DNA of 52,005 nt from Alphaproteobacteria bacterium (GCA_017480385.1 JAFVAT010000036.1:1-52005); one strand, 5' to 3'; counted from the first letter of the stretch, positions 19,202 to 29,503 are shown. Notes: generated by a model not told the origin, from the letters alone. Program-made: numbers and translations.

Positions 19202-19969
19202 TCAGACCTGAATAAAGCGTTGTTTAAAAGCGATACGCCCGCTCATGCCCAGCGTATCCAGCTCCTCCAGCTTGCCGTCACGCAACGTGATCATGCGGTC
19301 CATACAATCGGCCAATTCAGGATTATGTGTTGCGATCAACGCGGACAATCCCGTTTCACGAACAATATCGACCAAAACGCCGAAAACGGCCTCTGAAGTC
19401 ATGGGGTCAAGATTTCCCGTCGGCTCGTCTGCCAGAAGCATATGCGGCTTGTTTGCCAAAGCTCTGGCGATTGCGACACGCTGTGCTTCTCCGCCGGACA
19501 GCTGCGCCGGTCGATGCTTCATTCTGTCCTTCAGCCCCATTTTTTCCAATAAATATTCTGCATATTCTGCCGCCGCGCTCTTTTTTTTGCCGGCGATCAT
19601 TTGAGGAATCATCACGTTTTCCAAAGCGGAAAATTCCGGCTGCAAATTATGGTTCTGATACACAAAGCCTAGATATTCCCGCCGCATTTTCGTGCGCGTG
19701 TCGTCGTCCATATCCGAACTGGGAGCGCCGTTTAAAAATACCTCGCCCTCATCAGGAGCCTCCAACAATCCCGTCACATGCAGCAATGTTGATTTGCCCG
19801 CGCCGGAAGGACCGACCAAAGCTACCGTTTCTCCCGCCACAATCGACAGATCTATCCCGCGCAGAACATCAATAATGCTTTTTCCCTGCACGTAATGGCG
19901 GCGCACGCTTTTCAGCGCCAAAACGGGAATGACGGGCAATTTTGCAGTTGTTTCCGGCTGATCATTCAT
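19202..19969 (-). CDS. lolD: Lipoprotein-releasing ABC transporter ATPase LolD
   Basis: LolD powers extraction of outer-membrane lipoproteins from the inner membrane. The 255-residue protein has Walker A GPSGAGKST, the Q-loop in FVYQNHNLQPEFSALENV, signature LSGGEAQRVAIARAL and Walker B LLADEPTGNLD. All belong to the LolD/MacB subfamily. A second family member at 39710-40399 is more distant. The start overlaps the end of the permease gene by eight bases, so the ATPase and permease are coupled. Confidence 0.95.
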   Translation of the reverse strand: MNDQPETTAKLPVIPVLALKSVRRHYVQGKSIIDVLRGIDLSIVAGETVALVGPSGAGKSTLLHVTGLLEAPDEGEVFLNGAPSSDMDDDTRTKMRREYLGFVYQNHNLQPEFSALENVMIPQMIAGKKKSAAAEYAEYLLEKMGLKDRMKHRPAQLSGGEAQRVAIARALANKPHMLLADEPTGNLDPMTSEAVFGVLVDIVRETGLSALIATHNPELADCMDRMITLRDGKLEELDTLGMSGRIAFKQRFIQV

Positions 19970-21212
19970 AGCGCAAAGCCTCCACGGGGTCTAATCTTGC
20001 CGCGCGCCAGGACGGATAAATCGTCGCAGCAAAAGAAAGAAACAAGGCCATGATTACCACGGCAACGACTTCCACCGGATTGACCTGAGCCGGCAGACGG
20101 GACAGGAAATAAATTTCCGCCGAAAACAGATCCGTACCGGTCAGACTTTCCAAAAACCGGCGGATCGTTTCGATGTTTTCGCAAAAAAGCAATCCGAAAA
20201 TCACGCCGAAAAGCGTGCCGAAAAATCCGATTGACGCCCCCGTCATAAAAAAGATGCGCATAACCATGCCGCGCGTTGCGCCCATGGTACGCAGGACGGC
20301 AATATCGCGCCCCTTATCTTTAACCAGCATAATCAGCCCTGAAATCATGTTGAACGACGCAACCAGAATAATCAGAGTCAAAATCAAAAACATGACATTG
20401 CGTTCAACTTGAATCGCATTAAAAAAGGCTGCGTTTGACCGCTGCCAATCATAGACGCGAACCCCTGGCCCCAACTGTGAAGCGATCTGGCGCTGAACGG
20501 AAGTGACCAAATCATGGTGATCCAGGAAAACCTCCAAATTCGTCACGCTTTCGTCCATATTAAAAAACTTCTGCGCGTCCGCCATGGGCATAAAAATAAA
20601 AGCAGAATCATATTCGTACATGCCGACATCAAACGTGCCGCCGACCGTATACGAGCGCATACGCGGGACCGATCCGAAAGCAGTTACCGTTCCTTTAGGC
20701 GAGATAAGTGTAATTTCTTCACCGACGTAAACGCCAAGCTTGTTTGCCAGCCGGTCGCCGATAAAAACAGTATCCGGTTCAAAAAAAGCCTTCGGAGAAC
20801 CGCCGATAATATGATCGGACAAAATTTTTCTTTTCATAAAATCTTCCGGCCGGATCCCCCGCACAATCGCGCCTTGAGCACTGCGCAAAGAACTGACCAT
20901 GACCTGTCCTTCAATCAGCGGCATGACAAACTTGACTCCCTGCAGTTTTCCTGCCTGTTCCGCCAAGGAATCATAGTCATTCAAAACTGCGCCGCGAATT
21001 GAATAAATGCCGATATGGCCGTTCAGTCCCAAAACACGGGAAAGAAGTTCCTGCCTGAACCCGTTCATAACGGCCATAACGATAATCAAGGTGGCCACCC
21101 CCAGCACAATTCCCAAAAAGGAAAAGGCCGCAATGACAGATACAAAACCCTCTTTGCGTCTGGCCCTTAAATATCTGAACGCCACCATGCGTTCAAAAGC
21201 AGAAAAGATCAT
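19962..21212 (-). CDS. Lipoprotein-releasing system permease (LolC/LolE/LolF type)
   Basis: This is the membrane subunit of the Lol ABC transporter. The 416-residue protein has one membrane segment near the N-terminus (about 25-50), a large periplasmic domain (about 50-270), and three more segments in the C-terminal FtsX domain. The N-terminus carries the family motif FRYLRARRKEGFVSVIAAFSFLG in part; LGVATLIIVMAVMNGF follows. Only one such gene is next to lolD here. In many alphaproteobacteria a single LolF works as a homodimer in place of LolC plus LolE, and that is my reading. It ends inside the start of lolD and follows proS by 16 bases. Confidence 0.92.
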   Translation of the reverse strand: MIFSAFERMVAFRYLRARRKEGFVSVIAAFSFLGIVLGVATLIIVMAVMNGFRQELLSRVLGLNGHIGIYSIRGAVLNDYDSLAEQAGKLQGVKFVMPLIEGQVMVSSLRSAQGAIVRGIRPEDFMKRKILSDHIIGGSPKAFFEPDTVFIGDRLANKLGVYVGEEITLISPKGTVTAFGSVPRMRSYTVGGTFDVGMYEYDSAFIFMPMADAQKFFNMDESVTNLEVFLDHHDLVTSVQRQIASQLGPGVRVYDWQRSNAAFFNAIQVERNVMFLILTLIILVASFNMISGLIMLVKDKGRDIAVLRTMGATRGMVMRIFFMTGASIGFFGTLFGVIFGLLFCENIETIRRFLESLTGTDLFSAEIYFLSRLPAQVNPVEVVAVVIMALFLSFAATIYPSWRAARLDPVEALRYE

Positions 21213-21228
21213 CTTTCCCTCTTTGATC

Positions 21229-22542
21229 CTATTTCGTCAAAAAAGCGATTGCGGCTTCCGGCGTTAATTCCTGCCGTTCGCCGGTTTTTCTGTGCTTGAT
21301 TTCAACAACACCGTTTTTCAACCCGCGAGAACCAACAATCAGCTGATATGGCAGTCCGATCAGATCCATCGTCGAAAACTTCACGCCCGCCCGTTCGTCA
21401 CGGTCGTCATACAGGACTTCAACTCCGGCTTTTTGCAATTTAGCGTACAACTCTTCGCACGCCTTATCCGTTTCCTCTTTGCCCGCCGTTAAATTAATCA
21501 GACCGACTTTAAACGGCGCGACGGATTCCGGCCAGATAATGCCGCTGTCATCATGAGAAGCCTCGATAATCGCCCCCATTACACGCGATACGCCGATTCC
21601 ATAACAGCCGCCTTCAAACAAAACAGGCTTGCCGTCTTCCCCTGCCACCGCGACATTCATCGGCGTCGAATATTTCTTGCCGTAATAGAAGACCTGTCCA
21701 ACTTCAATCCCGCGCGCACTGAGCAAATTGTCTCCGACAGCCTTTGCTTCAGCCTCGTCATATTTTTCTTCGGTTGCCGCATAGAGGCTTGTCCATTTTT
21801 GATAAATCGGTTCCAAATCCGAATCGTAATCAATATTCTCATCGGGAATTTCCATTGTCAGGTATCCCTTGTCACAGTAAACCTGCTCTTCGCCCGTTTC
21901 CGCCAGCACGATAAATTCATGGCTTAAATCGCCGCCGATCGGTCCCGTGGACGCCTTCATCGGAATGGCATGCACGCCGCAGCGGGCAAACGTGCGCAGA
22001 TAAGCGATAAACATCTTGTTGTAAGAATGCTTTGCCCCTTCATATGTCAAATCAAACGAATACGCGTCTTTCATCAAAAATTCGCGACCGCGCATCACGC
22101 CGAAACGAGGACGCACTTCGTCACGGAATTTCCATTGAATATTATAGAGAATTTTCGGCGCTTCCTTATAGCTTTTCAGTTCATTGCGCACGATATCGTT
22201 AATCACTTCTTCCGCTGTCGGACCATAAACCAACACGCGTTCATGACGATCCGTAATCCGCAGCATTTCAGGACCATAAGCATCATAACGACCGCTGTCC
22301 TTCCATAAATCGGCGGGCTGCAGTGTCGGCATCAGCAATTCCTGCGCGCCGGCGCGGTCCTGTTCTTCGCGGATAATCGTTTCGATCTTTTTCAAAACGC
22401 GCAGCCCTAAGGGCAGCCAAGTGTAAATTCCCGCGCTGCTTTGGCGGATCATGCCCGCGCGCAGCATCAGTCTGTGGGAAACAATTTGGGCCTCGACCGG
22501 ATTTTCTTTCAGTGTCGGCATAAAATAACGGGATAAACGCAT
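21229..22542 (-). CDS. proS: Prolyl-tRNA synthetase, short alphaproteobacterial type
   Basis: ProRS charges tRNA-Pro. At 437 residues it lacks the roughly 180-residue insertion editing domain found in the long bacterial form; the short type is usual in alphaproteobacteria. Class II motifs are visible: the [20 protein letters not shown] region (motif 1), [18 protein letters not shown] (motif 2) and [17 protein letters not shown] (motif 3). The C-terminal anticodon-binding domain includes [17 protein letters not shown]. It precedes lolC/E by 16 bases. Confidence 0.97.
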   Translation of the reverse strand: MRLSRYFMPTLKENPVEAQIVSHRLMLRAGMIRQSSAGIYTWLPLGLRVLKKIETIIREEQDRAGAQELLMPTLQPADLWKDSGRYDAYGPEMLRITDRHERVLVYGPTAEEVINDIVRNELKSYKEAPKILYNIQWKFRDEVRPRFGVMRGREFLMKDAYSFDLTYEGAKHSYNKMFIAYLRTFARCGVHAIPMKASTGPIGGDLSHEFIVLAETGEEQVYCDKGYLTMEIPDENIDYDSDLEPIYQKWTSLYAATEEKYDEAEAKAVGDNLLSARGIEVGQVFYYGKKYSTPMNVAVAGEDGKPVLFEGGCYGIGVSRVMGAIIEASHDDSGIIWPESVAPFKVGLINLTAGKEETDKACEELYAKLQKAGVEVLYDDRDERAGVKFSTMDLIGLPYQLIVGSRGLKNGVVEIKHRKTGERQELTPEAAIAFLTK

Positions 22543-22622
22543 TATAACTCTCTACTTTAATATCAAAGATAAACAATGTCAGGAACATATCCTGTTAGGA
22601 ACTTTAGGCAATCCGATCAAAA

Positions 22623-23321
22623 TTAGCAATCTTTTTTATGTGCGTATTCGTCCAGCACCTGCCGGATCAAGGGAATCGTTACCGCACGCTTTTTTTCCAA
22701 AGAAAGCGCATCGGCCCGCTGCACAACAAAAGAAAGGGCGGAAAAAGACCGTTCTGCGTTTTTCAGCACATAAGCAATCACTTCCGGCGCTACGCTTAGC
22801 TGACGGTCGGCAAACTGTTTGAGCAAGACGGCCTGCATCAACATGTCTCCCGGCGGCAAAATCCGGACGCACGGCAGCGCCTTCAGCCGCGTGATCAGAT
22901 CGGGCAGCTTCAAATTCCATTCTATCGGTGTCGTTTCAGAGGTTATCAAAACAAAACCACCCGCTGCTTTGGCCTGATTTAACAAATGGAACAGCGCCGG
23001 TTCGCTGATCGGCGCACAAACATTTTCCAAAACAATATAGGAATTTTCCATAGCAAGCGAACGTTCCGACTGCCATTGATCAAAGGAAACAAGCGCCGCC
23101 CTTTTCCCCGTCTTTTGAAAAACCGTCTCCGCGAATAAATGCGCCAAATGCGTTTTGCCGCTGCCTTTTTCTCCGAAAATAACCGCTCCATGAAAATCAT
23201 TCGGGAAAGAATCGATTGCCGCGACCGCTTCGGCATTTTCCGGTGCGGTAAAAAAATCAGCTCTGCCGGTCACAGAGCGCACCGGCATTTGAAAAGCGGT
23301 CTGATGAAAAAGATCAGGCAT
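22623..23321 (-). CDS. hdaA: HdaA-like DnaA homologue
   Basis: HdaA is an AAA+ relative of DnaA that works with the beta clamp to switch off DnaA-ATP after initiation. With the ATG at 23321 the protein has 232 residues. It starts MPDLFHQTAFQMPVRS, matching the clamp-binding N-terminus of the family. P-loop FGEKGSGKTH is at about residues 49-57. The Walker B region reads SYIVLENV and lacks the usual double Asp, as expected for a weak ATPase. No C-terminal DNA-binding domain is present. A longer frame from 23423 exists but would run deep into the permease gene; the chosen start overlaps that gene by eight bases. Confidence 0.85.
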   Translation of the reverse strand: MPDLFHQTAFQMPVRSVTGRADFFTAPENAEAVAAIDSFPNDFHGAVIFGEKGSGKTHLAHLFAETVFQKTGKRAALVSFDQWQSERSLAMENSYIVLENVCAPISEPALFHLLNQAKAAGGFVLITSETTPIEWNLKLPDLITRLKALPCVRILPPGDMLMQAVLLKQFADRQLSVAPEVIAYVLKNAERSFSALSFVVQRADALSLEKKRAVTIPLIRQVLDEYAHKKDC

Positions 23322-24387
23322 CTTCGTGCGGTTTGGCCGCTCCCAGATAAAGCGTGCTTTCTTTGTATTTTTGAATGCCGAAGCGCACCAAAACACCGAT
23401 AATCGCCGCCGTCGGCACAGCAATTAAAACGCCTAAGAATCCGAATAAAGTCGCCCCGGCCAGCAAAGCAAACATGACCCAAACCGGATGCAGGCCGACC
23501 TTTTCTCCAACCAATTTCGGCGTTAAAACGTTGCCCTCCAGCATTTGCCCCAGGAAAAACACAACAACAACAGCGCAAATATGCTTCCAATCATCAAACT
23601 GAACAAAAGCCAATCCGACACTGGTGACAAAACCGATTGTTGATCCGACATAAGGAATAAAGGACAGCACGCCTATTCCCAAACCGATCAACAAGCCCAA
23701 ATCCAAACCGGACAGCGTCAGTCCGACGGCATAAAAAATTCCCAAACACAAGCAAACGGTTGCCTGTCCGCGCACAAAACCGGAAATAATATCATTCATT
23801 TCCGACAGCAGCCGCCTGATTGTCCGCGCCTCTTCTCTGGGAAGAAGCCCTTTGATCACGCTGCAGAACTTGTTCCAATCGCGCAGCAAATAAAACGCGA
23901 CGACCGGCGTAATCAGCAGGAGTGACAACAGGTTAATAAAAGCCATGCTGCCGGACAAAAGCTTTTGAATTGTCCCCAGCAACAGCTTGATGCCGCCGGA
24001 AAGGTGTTCCGAAACCGTTTGTTGAAAACTATCTGCCTGATGCGGAAACAATCTTTTCAATTCAATCACATAAGGTTCTGCCTTGGACCACAACAGGCCG
24101 ACATATACCGGCAGATTAGACAAGAAAATACTTAATTGCTTTTGAACTACCGGCACGATAATGAATATGCATAACAGCAAAACAAAAATCAAAACAGCAA
24201 AAACAACGCACAAAGCCGCCGTTCTGGAATGCAGTTTCTGCTGCAGTTTTGTTGTTGCCGGATCCAAGAAGTACGCAATGATCATTCCGGCGACAAAAGG
24301 CAGCAAAACATCGCGCAAAATATACACGCCCACGAAAAATATCACAAAGGCAATGCCCCATATCCATAGTTTCTGCACATTCGACAT
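23314..24387 (-). CDS. AI-2E/PerM family permease
   Basis: This is a 357-residue inner-membrane protein of the AI-2E transporter (PerM/TqsA) family; members are linked to autoinducer or ion export, and the substrate here is unknown. About seven to eight hydrophobic segments are visible. The conserved C-terminal region reads VLSFIPYVGSTIGFV, then GQMLEGNVLTPKLVGEKVGLHP, which is the family signature. It lies directly upstream of hdaA, a common alphaproteobacterial neighbourhood. Confidence 0.9.
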   Translation of the reverse strand: MSNVQKLWIWGIAFVIFFVGVYILRDVLLPFVAGMIIAYFLDPATTKLQQKLHSRTAALCVVFAVLIFVLLLCIFIIVPVVQKQLSIFLSNLPVYVGLLWSKAEPYVIELKRLFPHQADSFQQTVSEHLSGGIKLLLGTIQKLLSGSMAFINLLSLLLITPVVAFYLLRDWNKFCSVIKGLLPREEARTIRRLLSEMNDIISGFVRGQATVCLCLGIFYAVGLTLSGLDLGLLIGLGIGVLSFIPYVGSTIGFVTSVGLAFVQFDDWKHICAVVVVFFLGQMLEGNVLTPKLVGEKVGLHPVWVMFALLAGATLFGFLGVLIAVPTAAIIGVLVRFGIQKYKESTLYLGAAKPHEDA

Positions 24388-24413
24388 GAAAAGAAATCCT
24401 CAAAAGTAATAAT

Positions 24414-25610
24414 TTACGGCGAAGCGTTTTCTTCTTCCGCTGCCGGCATCATTGTTTTTTCCTCCTTATCCGAAGGAACAACGTTTGCTCCGAACGGCAG
24501 ATAAGAGAGTTGTTCCATTGTCGTCAGCTTGAACACGCCGGAGGGCAGAACGGTCAGTGACAACATGCGTTTGTTCATCTCTTTCTGCAGTCTTTCCAGA
24601 CTTTCGGCGAAAAAGATCGTCAGCTGCAGCACGCCGGATCGCGCTGCCTGCAGGTAATACGAACTGATCAAAGGTATTCTGTCCAGACGCCCTTTGATCG
24701 TTTCCCACTGCTTTAAATCCGAAACCGGAGCCATCGCAACTAAAGAAGCCGATTCATTAAACTGCACCATTTGTTCGCTTTTCCATACGCCTTCCAAATG
24801 ATCAACCACTTTGGTCACGGCACGGGCAAAAGTCGCCGATGTATTTTTTACCAGCGGCAGAGAAAAAGTAAAATTCGGAATTTCGGAAGCAGTCGCCTCG
24901 TCCATCGCGCGTCCTTTTACAGTGAACGTCTGGCCGCTGCGAATCAGTTCAACGATTAAAATACCTTCGGCCTCGTAACGTTTGGCCAATTCCTGAGCCG
25001 CAGACAGATCACCGCGCAAAATCTGGTCAACATTCAGTGTCTGCACATCTGACAGTTCGCCCAACGGCACAAATAAAGGAATCATGTAACTTTCCGCCGT
25101 ACGGTTAAGCCATGCACGCAGCCAAGCGTTTTCTTCTTCCCATAAAATAGGAGTCGCCGAAGCCGACCGTTTATAAATCGGCAAAATCAACAGCGGCTTG
25201 CCCGAAGTTCTGACATACGGCAGATCATTTTGCCGCAGCAGCTCGCGCACAGCCTCCGGATTAAAACGAACGTCCAAAGTCGCCATATAACGCACAGCAG
25301 ATGTTTTTTCGTTCGATACGCTGATATCCTGCACAAAATTCAGGATATCGTCCGGCACCAGTTCAGGCAGTTGTTCGGCAACATATGCCGGCGTAATGCG
25401 TTCCATAACGACCATTAACGCCTTTTTCTGCCCGTCCTGCATCGCCTGTTCACGGGCGGCGGCGGCATTTTCAGCCGTTACGTCAATCTGAACATTTGAA
25501 GCTGAAAACATTTTAGAATCAACAGGAGCCGCATAAGACCGGGGACCGGACATCATGCAGCAAAGCCATAATGCTCCGGCGATAAAAAAGCGAAAAAACT
25601 GTTTCTTCAT
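24414..25610 (-). CDS. DUF2066 periplasmic protein
   Basis: A signal peptide (about residues 1-27, ending SYAAP) is followed by a domain matching the DUF2066 family: VQIDVTAENAAAAREQAM, then GQKKALMVVMERITP. A central region with LRQNDLPYVRTSGKPLLILPI follows, and the protein ends in an acidic tail. The family is widespread in proteobacteria and its function is not known. It is often found near hdaA and the PerM-type permease, as here. Confidence 0.8.
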   Translation of the reverse strand: MKKQFFRFFIAGALWLCCMMSGPRSYAAPVDSKMFSASNVQIDVTAENAAAAREQAMQDGQKKALMVVMERITPAYVAEQLPELVPDDILNFVQDISVSNEKTSAVRYMATLDVRFNPEAVRELLRQNDLPYVRTSGKPLLILPIYKRSASATPILWEEENAWLRAWLNRTAESYMIPLFVPLGELSDVQTLNVDQILRGDLSAAQELAKRYEAEGILIVELIRSGQTFTVKGRAMDEATASEIPNFTFSLPLVKNTSATFARAVTKVVDHLEGVWKSEQMVQFNESASLVAMAPVSDLKQWETIKGRLDRIPLISSYYLQAARSGVLQLTIFFAESLERLQKEMNKRMLSLTVLPSGVFKLTTMEQLSYLPFGANVVPSDKEEKTMMPAAEEENASP

Positions 25611-25639
25611 TCCAAGCGGCTCCCGTTGTTTGATACAAA

Positions 25640-26062
25640 TTAACCGACTATATCACATTCAGAGAAAAAGAATCCGATTTCACGAGCGGCATTTTCTTCC
25701 GAATCAGAGCCGTGAACAGAGTTTTCCCCCATAGAAACGGCAAACATTTTCCGAATTGTTCCTTCGGCAGCCTTTTCCGGATTCGTTGCGCCCATAACTT
25801 CACGATAATGCGTTACGGCATTTTCGCCTTCCAGCACCTGGACAACGACCGGTTCCGATGTCATGAATTCAACCAATTCATCATAAAACGGCTTGCCGGC
25901 ATGGACTTCGTAAAAAGCTTTAGCCTGCTCGTTTGTCAGGCGAACACGGCGCTGAGCGACGATGCGCAGACCGTTTTCTTCAATTACGGCATTAATTTTT
26001 CCCGTCAGATTGCGGCGGGTAGCGTCCGGTTTAATAATGGAAAATGTACGCTGTACAGTCAT
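25640..26062 (-). CDS. ndk: Nucleoside diphosphate kinase
   Basis: Ndk balances nucleoside triphosphates by phosphate transfer through a histidine. The 140-residue protein starts [18 protein letters not shown] and contains the active-site segment [20 protein letters not shown] with the catalytic His. Length and all core motifs are normal. It is a stand-alone-looking gene with short gaps on both sides. Confidence 0.98.
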   Translation of the reverse strand: MTVQRTFSIIKPDATRRNLTGKINAVIEENGLRIVAQRRVRLTNEQAKAFYEVHAGKPFYDELVEFMTSEPVVVQVLEGENAVTHYREVMGATNPEKAAEGTIRKMFAVSMGENSVHGSDSEENAAREIGFFFSECDIVG

Positions 26063-26147
26063 AGTATCCTCTTTTGTATTTCTAAAGTTAAAAACAGATG
26101 CCCCTCTTTATACCCGTCCGGCCTCAACCTTTCAACCGGCAAATTGT

Positions 26148-26798
26148 TTATTTTCTGGCAACGAAGCCTTTTATTTCGGTATCCAGCAGCCCCCGCTGAT
26201 AATCCGTCAGCTTGTCCGCCGCGGATTTTAAGGCTTTCAGAACTCTTTCCTCTCCCGTTTGCGCCGCTAAAGAAAGCCAGAAATATGCCTGCTCATACTC
26301 AGCCGACATCAAAGAATAAATCCCCAAATCCCGCTGCGCCCGTTTAGAGCCGTGATACGCCGCTTCGGTCAGCATCGTTGCGGCCATGCCTTTAGGCAGA
26401 TTTTTAGCCTCTCCCCGAAAAAACATGGAAGCCGCCATATACTGCGCTTCAATCAGATCGTCTGCCGCCTGTCTGTAGTATTCAAAGGCCCGCCTTAAAT
26501 CCTTTTCAATGCCCCAGCCGTTATAATACATCTCGCCCAGAAGAAAACGCGCCTTCGGATACCCGTGTTCACCGGGATAAATCAAGTATTCAAAAGCTTC
26601 GTCATAGCGTTTGTTTTCAAACAAATGCTCGCCCGTTTTTAACGCATTCGTATAGTCTTCTTCCGTTTTCGGGACTTTGGGACCGCGAAAAACAGCGGCG
26701 GCCAGAACAAATCCCAGAACAAAAATCGCCGGCCCCCACAAAAAAAGAGCCTTATACTGCAGAAAAAAGACCTTCATATAATACAGGCGGTTACTCAT
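26148..26798 (-). CDS. Sel1-repeat protein with an N-terminal membrane anchor
   Basis: The 216-residue protein has one hydrophobic segment (about residues 12-36), then helical Sel1-like repeats. The clearest is ARFLLGEMYYNGWGIEKD, followed by LRRAFEYYRQAADDL, with further weaker repeats to about residue 190. Sel1/TPR-like repeats bind other proteins. The repeats are probably on the periplasmic side if the anchor is uncleaved. The partner is unknown. It lies between ndk and the divergent ABC-F gene, with about 130 bases of promoter DNA on its upstream side. Confidence 0.75.
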   Translation of the reverse strand: MSNRLYYMKVFFLQYKALFLWGPAIFVLGFVLAAAVFRGPKVPKTEEDYTNALKTGEHLFENKRYDEAFEYLIYPGEHGYPKARFLLGEMYYNGWGIEKDLRRAFEYYRQAADDLIEAQYMAASMFFRGEAKNLPKGMAATMLTEAAYHGSKRAQRDLGIYSLMSAEYEQAYFWLSLAAQTGEERVLKALKSAADKLTDYQRGLLDTEIKGFVARK

Positions 26799-26929
26799 TG
26801 TCTGACACTTTTTTGAAAATTACGTTTTTATCATCAATCAAAAATTTTCTTTTGTAAAGAAATAGAGCGACTTTCTTTTCATTTTATCCCCTTCCCTTTT
26901 TTTCTTTAATCGGATACAGTTCGGTTGCT

Positions 26930-28831
26930 ATGCTGGATATAAACGATATTACATTGCGGTTCGGAGGGCGGCTGTTGTTCAACGGCGCCTCGGCTCATAT
27001 TTCCGACGGACAGAGAGTCGGACTGACGGGACGGAACGGAACGGGCAAAACGACGCTGTTCCGCCTGATTTTGGGTGAATTGACTTCCGATGACGGAGAC
27101 ATCACGATTACCAAAGGCCACCGCATTGCGACCGTCGCACAGGAAATCCCTGACGGCAATCTGTCTTTAATCGACTGCGTGTTAAAAGCCGATACGGAAA
27201 GAACCGAGCTGCTGGCCGAACTGGAGCAAGCGGAACAAGCCGAAGACGGAATTAGAATCAGCGAAATCCATGAACGCCTGAACATCATCGGCGCAGGATC
27301 CGCCGAAGCCAGAGCCGGTGCCATTTTATACGGATTGGGATTTTCCGCCGAACAGCAAAAACAGCCTTTAACCGATTTTTCCGGCGGGTGGCGCATGCGC
27401 GTCGCTTTGGCCGCCGCTTTGTTTGTGCCTTCTGATATTCTGCTGTTGGACGAACCGACCAATCATTTGGATTTGGAGGCAACTCTGTGGTTGGAAAATT
27501 TCCTGAGCAAGTATGCCGGAACGCTCGTGATCATCAGTCACGACCGATCATTATTGAATCATCTCTGCACCCGTATTCTGCACATCGAAGGCTTGAAAAT
27601 CCAAAGCTACGGCGGCAATTACGACGCTTTTGAGCAAACGCGCGCCCTGCAGCGGGAAAACGAACAGAAGCAGGCAGCAAAAACCGAGGAAAAACGCAAA
27701 CATCTGCAAGCATTCATTGATCGCTTCCGCTATAAAGCCAGCAAAGCGAAGCAAGCTCAGAGCCGTGTCAAAATGCTGGAAAAACTACCGGAAAAGGCAT
27801 TTTTCTATGACGATTCCGCCCTTCATTTCAAATTCCCTTCGCCGCAGGAACTGCCCTCGCCTTTAATCAAGATTGAAAACGGCGCCGTCGGGTATGGTGA
27901 AAAAGCCGTCTTGTCCAAAATGACTTTGCGCATAGATGCGGACGACAGAATTGCTTTATTGGGCGCGAACGGCAACGGAAAATCGACTTTTGCCAAATTG
28001 CTGGCAGGCAAGCTGAAGCTGATGGACGGGACAATACAGGCTTCCGGCAAGCTGAAAGTCGGGTATTACGCTCAGCACCAAACGGAGGAGCTTTCCAAAG
28101 ACTTAACGCCGATTCAGCAAATGCAGCAGGTCATGAAAGAAGCCAACGAAACGCAGATCAGGGCTCATCTGGGCGCATTCGGCTTAACGCAGCAAAAGGC
28201 GGAAACGCGGATTGCCCTATTATCCGGAGGTGAAAAAGCCCGCCTGCTGTTCGCCGTGATGACGCGCGATGCGCCGCATATTCTGCTGTTGGACGAACCG
28301 ACGAACCACTTGGACATAGACGCCCGCGACGCTTTGATTGAAGCGATTAACGCGTATCAGGGCGCGGTTATTTTGATTACGCACGATCCGCATTTAATCG
28401 AGCTGACTGCCGACAGGTTATGGCTGATCGACGCGGGGCGATGCACGGCTTATGACGGCGATCTGGAAGATTATCGGGCTTTGCTGGCACAAAAGGCCAA
28501 AATCCAAGCTGCCGGCAAAGGGCAGGACAAATCGGAAAAGTCCGTCGTTTCGCGCAAAAACGAGCGTCGGGAGGCCGCCGAAAAACGTCAGCAGCTGGCG
28601 CCTCTGCGCAAAACGCTGAAGGAAACAGAAACGGAATTGGCAAAGCTGAACGAACAAAAAGAAAAAATCGAAGAAATGCTGGAGGATCCGTCCCTTTACA
28701 TGATCGGATTAAATGCCGCCAAAGTCAAAGGGCTGCAAATTTCTTTGGCCCGGCTCAATCAGGAGATCGACACTGCCGAAGAGCGCTGGCTGGAGCTTTC
28801 CGCCAAACTGGAAACAGCACAGCAGGCTTAA
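26930..28831 (+). CDS. ABC-F family ATPase (YheS/Uup-like)
   Basis: ABC-F proteins are soluble double ATPases that act on the ribosome. The 633-residue protein has two cassettes: GRNGTGKTT with FSGGWRMRVALAAAL and LLLDEPTNHLDL in the first, and GANGNGKST with LSGGEKARLLFAVM and LLLDEPTNHLDID in the second. A charged linker separates them (about residues 230-270). The C-terminal end is a coiled coil (PLRKTLKETETELAKLNEQ) as in the YheS group. No membrane domain is present. It is the only plus-strand gene in the first 32 kb and ends three bases before the convergent membrane gene. Confidence 0.93.
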   Translation: MLDINDITLRFGGRLLFNGASAHISDGQRVGLTGRNGTGKTTLFRLILGELTSDDGDITITKGHRIATVAQEIPDGNLSLIDCVLKADTERTELLAELEQAEQAEDGIRISEIHERLNIIGAGSAEARAGAILYGLGFSAEQQKQPLTDFSGGWRMRVALAAALFVPSDILLLDEPTNHLDLEATLWLENFLSKYAGTLVIISHDRSLLNHLCTRILHIEGLKIQSYGGNYDAFEQTRALQRENEQKQAAKTEEKRKHLQAFIDRFRYKASKAKQAQSRVKMLEKLPEKAFFYDDSALHFKFPSPQELPSPLIKIENGAVGYGEKAVLSKMTLRIDADDRIALLGANGNGKSTFAKLLAGKLKLMDGTIQASGKLKVGYYAQHQTEELSKDLTPIQQMQQVMKEANETQIRAHLGAFGLTQQKAETRIALLSGGEKARLLFAVMTRDAPHILLLDEPTNHLDIDARDALIEAINAYQGAVILITHDPHLIELTADRLWLIDAGRCTAYDGDLEDYRALLAQKAKIQAAGKGQDKSEKSVVSRKNERREAAEKRQQLAPLRKTLKETETELAKLNEQKEKIEEMLEDPSLYMIGLNAAKVKGLQISLARLNQEIDTAEERWLELSAKLETAQQA

Positions 28832-28834
28832 CCT

Positions 28835-29482
28835 TTATTGTTCAGCGGCCTGAGCGGATTGGTTAACGAAAGAAATATCCGGCCAATTCTCCTTGATTTG
28901 CCGCGGCAGCATTTCAGCCAGATAAACGGCAGAAACATTCAATGTGTTATACGACGCGTAACAGCATGCTGACTGTGCTTCGGCCTTTCCCTTTTCAGAA
29001 ACCGTGTATCCGGAAAAAGCGGCTAAAAATAAAACCGTCGCAACCCACCCTTTTTTAAACGAGGGCGGATTCAAAATACCTCGGGCAAAGATATATTCCA
29101 GTATCAAATACGGAACAACGACTATGCCTGACAATTGCAAATAACGGTACCATGCCTTCTTTCCAACAGAAGAAACAATATCCGACCATTGAAATGCGTT
29201 TAAATCAAAAGGCGATACATAACGGCCAACCGACATAGCCATACCGAATTGAACCAACTGCAAAATACCGAACACGAGCAGAAAACCGGTTAAAAACTTT
29301 TTGCTTTTCACCAAAGAAAGCGACAGCGCCAATCCCAGTAGAACGCTTAACCTGACGGGGTCCCAGCACGAAGCGAAAGATGGATAAACGAGGCCCAGAA
29401 CAAGCTCTGGCAGCATCAAGAAAAACAAAATAACAAGCGCGGCAAATACGGCCCGCGCGATATCAAACAGACAGTTGACCAT
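28835..29482 (-). CDS. Membrane protein, possibly a truncated EptA/LTA-synthase-like protein
   Basis: The 215-residue protein has about five hydrophobic segments (about 10-30, 45-60, 65-85, 115-132 and 145-160), then a soluble tail containing CCYASYNTLNVSAVYLAEMLP. The layout, and the SVGRYVSPFDL loop, recall the membrane half of phosphoethanolamine transferase or lipoteichoic-acid-synthase-like sulfatases, but the catalytic sulfatase domain is absent. This may be a remnant or an independent small protein. Similarity is by eye only. Its stop is three bases from the convergent ABC-F stop. Confidence 0.55.
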   Translation of the reverse strand: MVNCLFDIARAVFAALVILFFLMLPELVLGLVYPSFASCWDPVRLSVLLGLALSLSLVKSKKFLTGFLLVFGILQLVQFGMAMSVGRYVSPFDLNAFQWSDIVSSVGKKAWYRYLQLSGIVVVPYLILEYIFARGILNPPSFKKGWVATVLFLAAFSGYTVSEKGKAEAQSACCYASYNTLNVSAVYLAEMLPRQIKENWPDISFVNQSAQAAEQ

Positions 29483-29503
29483 TCTTTCTCCTATGTAAAA
29501 GAA

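Noticed and set aside
23322-23423. N-terminal extension of the HdaA-like protein
   Set aside because: It would run far into the permease gene and does not look like the family start.
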